Shown here: in pieces, positions 12,088 through 13,919 of the stretch
How positions within the stretch are numbered: position 1 is the first letter of the stretch
Layout of the letters: every line of letters begins with the position of its first letter
DNA from: UMGS1370 sp963557065
GTDB taxonomy: Bacteria > Bacillota > Clostridia > Lachnospirales > Lachnospiraceae
Length of the DNA stretch: 13,919 nucleotides
NCBI GenBank assembly: GCA_963557065.1
Contig: CAUWCT010000032.1
Coordinates: forward strand, 1-13,919
Direction of reading: 5' to 3'
Notes under the pieces: generated by a model
Database searches by the model: none
What the model was told of the DNA's origin: nothing
What the model saw: only the letters and a program-made list of their open reading frames with translations
Made by a program: the position numbers and the translations under genes

Positions 12088-13230
12088 TTAATAATTCTCT
12101 TTTCTGATTTCAAAATATGCCTGTGGATGTCTGCAGACAGGGCAGAGTTCCGGAGCCGTTGTTCCTACCACGATATGGCCGCAATTACGGCATTCCCATA
12201 CCATTACGCCGCTTTTTTCAAATACGGTTCTAGATTCAACATTATTCAGCAACGCACGGTAGCGCTCCTCGTGAGACTTTTCAATCGCTGCCACGCCGCG
12301 GAACTGTTCTGCAAGCTCATGGAACCCTTCCTCGTCGGCTTCTTTTGCCATACGATCATACATATCCGTCCATTCTGCATTTTCCCCTTCTGCTGCATGA
12401 AGAAGATTTTCAGCAGTATCTCCCAGTTCGCCCAATGCCTTGAACCACAATTTTGCGTGCTCTTTTTCATTTTCTGCTGTCTGAAGGAATAATGCTGCAA
12501 TTTGTTCGTAACCCGCTTTTTTGGCTACAGAAGCAAAATAAGTGTATTTATTTCTCGCCTGGGATTCTCCTGCAAAAGCTTCCCATAAATTCTGTTCTGT
12601 TTTTGTTCCGGCATAAGGATTTCTGGCAGGCGCGTCTTCGATTTTTACAAACTTGTCTGCCGGCTGTTTGCACACTGGACAGATAAAGCCGTCTGTCAAA
12701 GGTCCTTCGTGAATATATCCGCATACTGTGCATTTCCATTTTTCCATGTTGTTTTCCTCCGTATTTTCGTTAAATTTGAGCGTATCCAGTAAGTGTTCCA
12801 CTGCGTCCAGCGGGACGTCCGGATAATTTTTTATCTGTTCCAAAAATGTTTTGGCATTTTTGCTTTGCGGGATCATAAAACCAGCTTCCCTGCACAGATC
12901 CTCAGCCATGAGTCTTGACGATGTTTCGATTGCAGCACTCAATGTATCGGGTAATTGGGATGCTATCATTTCTGCCCTGGATTTACTCTGAATCAAAGCT
13001 CTTAAAGCTTCTGTCACAACCTCTTTTTTGGGCTGCTGCGGCGGATATTCTCTGGGAACCATGGAAATAGCCGCTGAGGGGCAGGCTTCTGCACAGGCGC
13101 CGCATCCGATGCATTTTTCTGCGTCAATAATGCTGTTTTCTGTATCGGTGGCCCCGGTAGGGCAGACATAGAGACAAAGGCAATCTTTGGTACACAATCT
13201 CAAATTTCTGACAGCATATGTTTTACTCAT
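12088..13230 (-). CDS. ferredoxin-rubredoxin-rubrerythrin-rubredoxin fusion
   Basis: A 380-aa fusion. Residues 1-60 form a two-cluster ferredoxin: CTKDCLCLYVCP (Cys13, 17, 19, 23; spacing CX3CXCX3CP, not the usual CX2CX2CX3CP) and a regular CIGCGACAEACP (Cys40, 43, 46, 50). Residues about 62-160 are a helical linker domain. Residue 162 starts a full rubrerythrin: rubredoxin site CTVC...CPVC (Cys167, 170, 184, 187), a diiron domain with AGESQA and two ExxH motifs (TAENEKEHAK, IEKSHEERY), and a C-terminal rubredoxin CRNC...CPVC. Rubrerythrin reduces hydrogen peroxide to water in anaerobes, with electrons from rubredoxin or ferredoxin. The start overlaps the upstream gene as ATGA. GGAGG sits 8 bases before the Met162 codon, so a free rubrerythrin may also be made. 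The role is cytosolic peroxide defence (inference). Confidence 0.9.
   Translation of the reverse strand: MSKTYAVRNLRLCTKDCLCLYVCPTGATDTENSIIDAEKCIGCGACAEACPSAAISMVPREYPPQQPKKEVVTEALRALIQSKSRAEMIASQLPDTLSAAIETSSRLMAEDLCREAGFMIPQSKNAKTFLEQIKNYPDVPLDAVEHLLDTLKFNENTEENNMEKWKCTVCGYIHEGPLTDGFICPVCKQPADKFVKIEDAPARNPYAGTKTEQNLWEAFAGESQARNKYTYFASVAKKAGYEQIAALFLQTAENEKEHAKLWFKALGELGDTAENLLHAAEGENAEWTDMYDRMAKEADEEGFHELAEQFRGVAAIEKSHEERYRALLNNVESRTVFEKSGVMVWECRNCGHIVVGTTAPELCPVCRHPQAYFEIRKENY
12748..12760 (-). promoter_or_regulatory. internal ribosome binding site before the rubrerythrin module
   Basis: GGAGG (12760-12756) lies 8 bases before an in-frame ATG (12747-12745) that begins the classical rubrerythrin sequence MEKWKCTVCGY. 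The spacing is optimal, and translation from it gives 219 aa, the normal length for this rubrerythrin type. Confidence 0.7.
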
Positions 13231-13862
13231 ACGTTTGGTCTCCCTTCTGCCTGTTCAAATTTCCAGGCCGGTACTTTGCAGACGGGACAACGTTCAGGCG
13301 CCGCATCTCCCACATAAACAAAACCGCATACCGTACAGACAAAAACGCCGGTATGATCCAGCATTTTATCCCCCTCCGTTTTATAACGGACGAGCAGGGA
13401 CTGGAGCATACGCGTTACCTTTTCGCTCCAGACCAGGGAGCGCAGAGCGCCTCTGTCATGCTGGTTTTCTGCCGTATCATTTCCATAAGGGTAGCGTTCT
13501 GCCAGATCGCTATCTATCAGGGACAGAAGTTTTTCCATGTCCGGCTGATCTTCCGGTTCAGCCTTACTCCTGAAAAAAACAGCCAGTCTGCTGAAATCTT
13601 CCATCTGTTCCGTCAGGTACTGCTTTTCGCAGCCGCGCGCTAAATTAGAGCAGATAATGCTCATCTCCATAGGAGATAATTCTTTTTCGACATCCGGTTT
13701 TGAAATGCTTTGTTTGCTTTTATCCGTTTGTTCATGAATTTTAAAAGCGTCCTTACCGGCGCTGCAGACCGGACATTTCCAGTCTGCGGGCAATGCTTCC
13801 CATCTGCCGTTTTTTTCTTCATCGTAGATGTATCCGCAAATGGTGCAAATGTACTGGTTCAT
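13227..13862 (-). CDS. protein with rubredoxin-like domains at both ends
   Basis: A 211-aa cytosolic iron protein. Residues 1-45 form an N-terminal rubredoxin (YICTICGYIYDE...WKCPVCSAGKDAF, four Cys). Residues about 64-170 are helical (MEMSIICSNLARGCEKQYLT, then DRGALRSLVWSEKVTRMLQS), of a type I know only from rubredoxin-associated proteins in clostridia. Residues about 173-206 form a rubrerythrin-type C-terminal rubredoxin (FVCTVCGFVYVG...CPVCKVPAWKFE). It may shuttle electrons to the fused rubrerythrin encoded next, which it overlaps by 4 bases with likely coupled translation. GAGGAGGG precedes the ATG by 5 bases. No strong -35 box is seen, but an inverted repeat (13880-13918) lies just upstream. 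Confidence 0.9.
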   Translation of the reverse strand: MNQYICTICGYIYDEEKNGRWEALPADWKCPVCSAGKDAFKIHEQTDKSKQSISKPDVEKELSPMEMSIICSNLARGCEKQYLTEQMEDFSRLAVFFRSKAEPEDQPDMEKLLSLIDSDLAERYPYGNDTAENQHDRGALRSLVWSEKVTRMLQSLLVRYKTEGDKMLDHTGVFVCTVCGFVYVGDAAPERCPVCKVPAWKFEQAEGRPNV

Positions 13863-13879
13863 AGTTTCCCTCCTCGTAT

Positions 13880-13918
13880 AATAAGTTTGTAAGCAAGAAA
13901 ACAGCTTACAGACTTATT
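13880..13918. repeat. long inverted repeat upstream of the redox operon
   Basis: AATAAGTTTGTAAGC (13880-13894) and GCTTACAGACTTATT (13904-13918) are inverted copies with one mismatch, around a 9-base spacer. It lies 18 bases before the operon's start codon and overlaps a TATTAT-like -10. It is an operator or 5' leader hairpin; a terminator for a gene beyond the window edge cannot be excluded. Confidence 0.65.
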
Positions 13919-13919
13919 C

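Noticed and set aside
5015..13918. Shared TTGTAAG...CTTACA core between the repeats at 5015-5042 and 13880-13918
   Set aside because: The arm lengths and spacing differ, and the remaining bases do not match, so a common regulator is not supported.
1..13919. CRISPR arrays, integron attC sites and insertion-sequence transposases
   Set aside because: No regularly spaced repeats, attC-like paired boxes or transposase motifs were seen on either strand.

Overview
The window looks like a chromosomal segment of an anaerobic, low-to-moderate GC Firmicute, most likely family Lachnospiraceae (Blautia/Dorea/Clostridium type). The evidence is strong GGAGG-type ribosome binding sites, sigma-A promoters, a one-step meso-diaminopimelate dehydrogenase, and a rubredoxin/rubrerythrin oxygen-defence operon. 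The genus cannot be settled from the sequence alone.

Positions 1-4378 hold a co-directional (+) run of small accessory genes: a GNAT acetyltransferase, an alpha/beta hydrolase, two unrecognised small proteins, a minimal pyrophosphatase-like protein, a VOC (glyoxalase-fold) protein and a double-GNAT fusion. Decayed genes lie among them: an MTA/SAH-nucleosidase-like remnant (653-1020) and a GrpB-family remnant (1676-1849).

Positions 4377-5965 look like a scar left by a mobilizable element. A truncated copy of the 5' end of the gene at 7188 (4377-4474) abuts a frameshifted relaxase fragment. Then, all on the minus strand, come a 46-aa gene, an XRE-type regulator with matching candidate operators, and a MobC fragment truncated at both ends. 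A lipoprotein gene (5966-6337), a gene-poor stretch with an orphan promoter, and a frameshifted YhcG/DUF1016 nuclease remnant (6874-7110) follow.

Positions 7188-9117 return to (+) accessory genes: an unfamiliar 221-aa protein resembling the uracil-DNA-glycosylase superfamily, a GNAT protein, a P-loop kinase broken by an internal deletion, and a four-helix membrane protein. A Crp/Fnr regulator (9148-9822) and Ddh (9899-10885) come next. Ddh has its own promoter, whose -35 box overlaps the regulator's stop codon and which is followed by a perfect palindrome.

Positions 10928-11987 carry a minus-strand pair of unrecognised proteins (158 and 103 aa) divergent from a 56-aa gene. A bidirectional terminator separates that gene from a minus-strand redox operon (13862 to 12088). 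The operon encodes a 211-aa protein with a rubredoxin-like domain at each end and, by a 4-bp ATGA overlap, a 380-aa ferredoxin-rubredoxin-rubrerythrin-rubredoxin fusion. The fusion retains a well-spaced ribosome binding site in front of its internal rubrerythrin start. This, the XRE operator set and the nested gene decay are the most interesting items. No CRISPR array, rRNA or convincing tRNA was seen.
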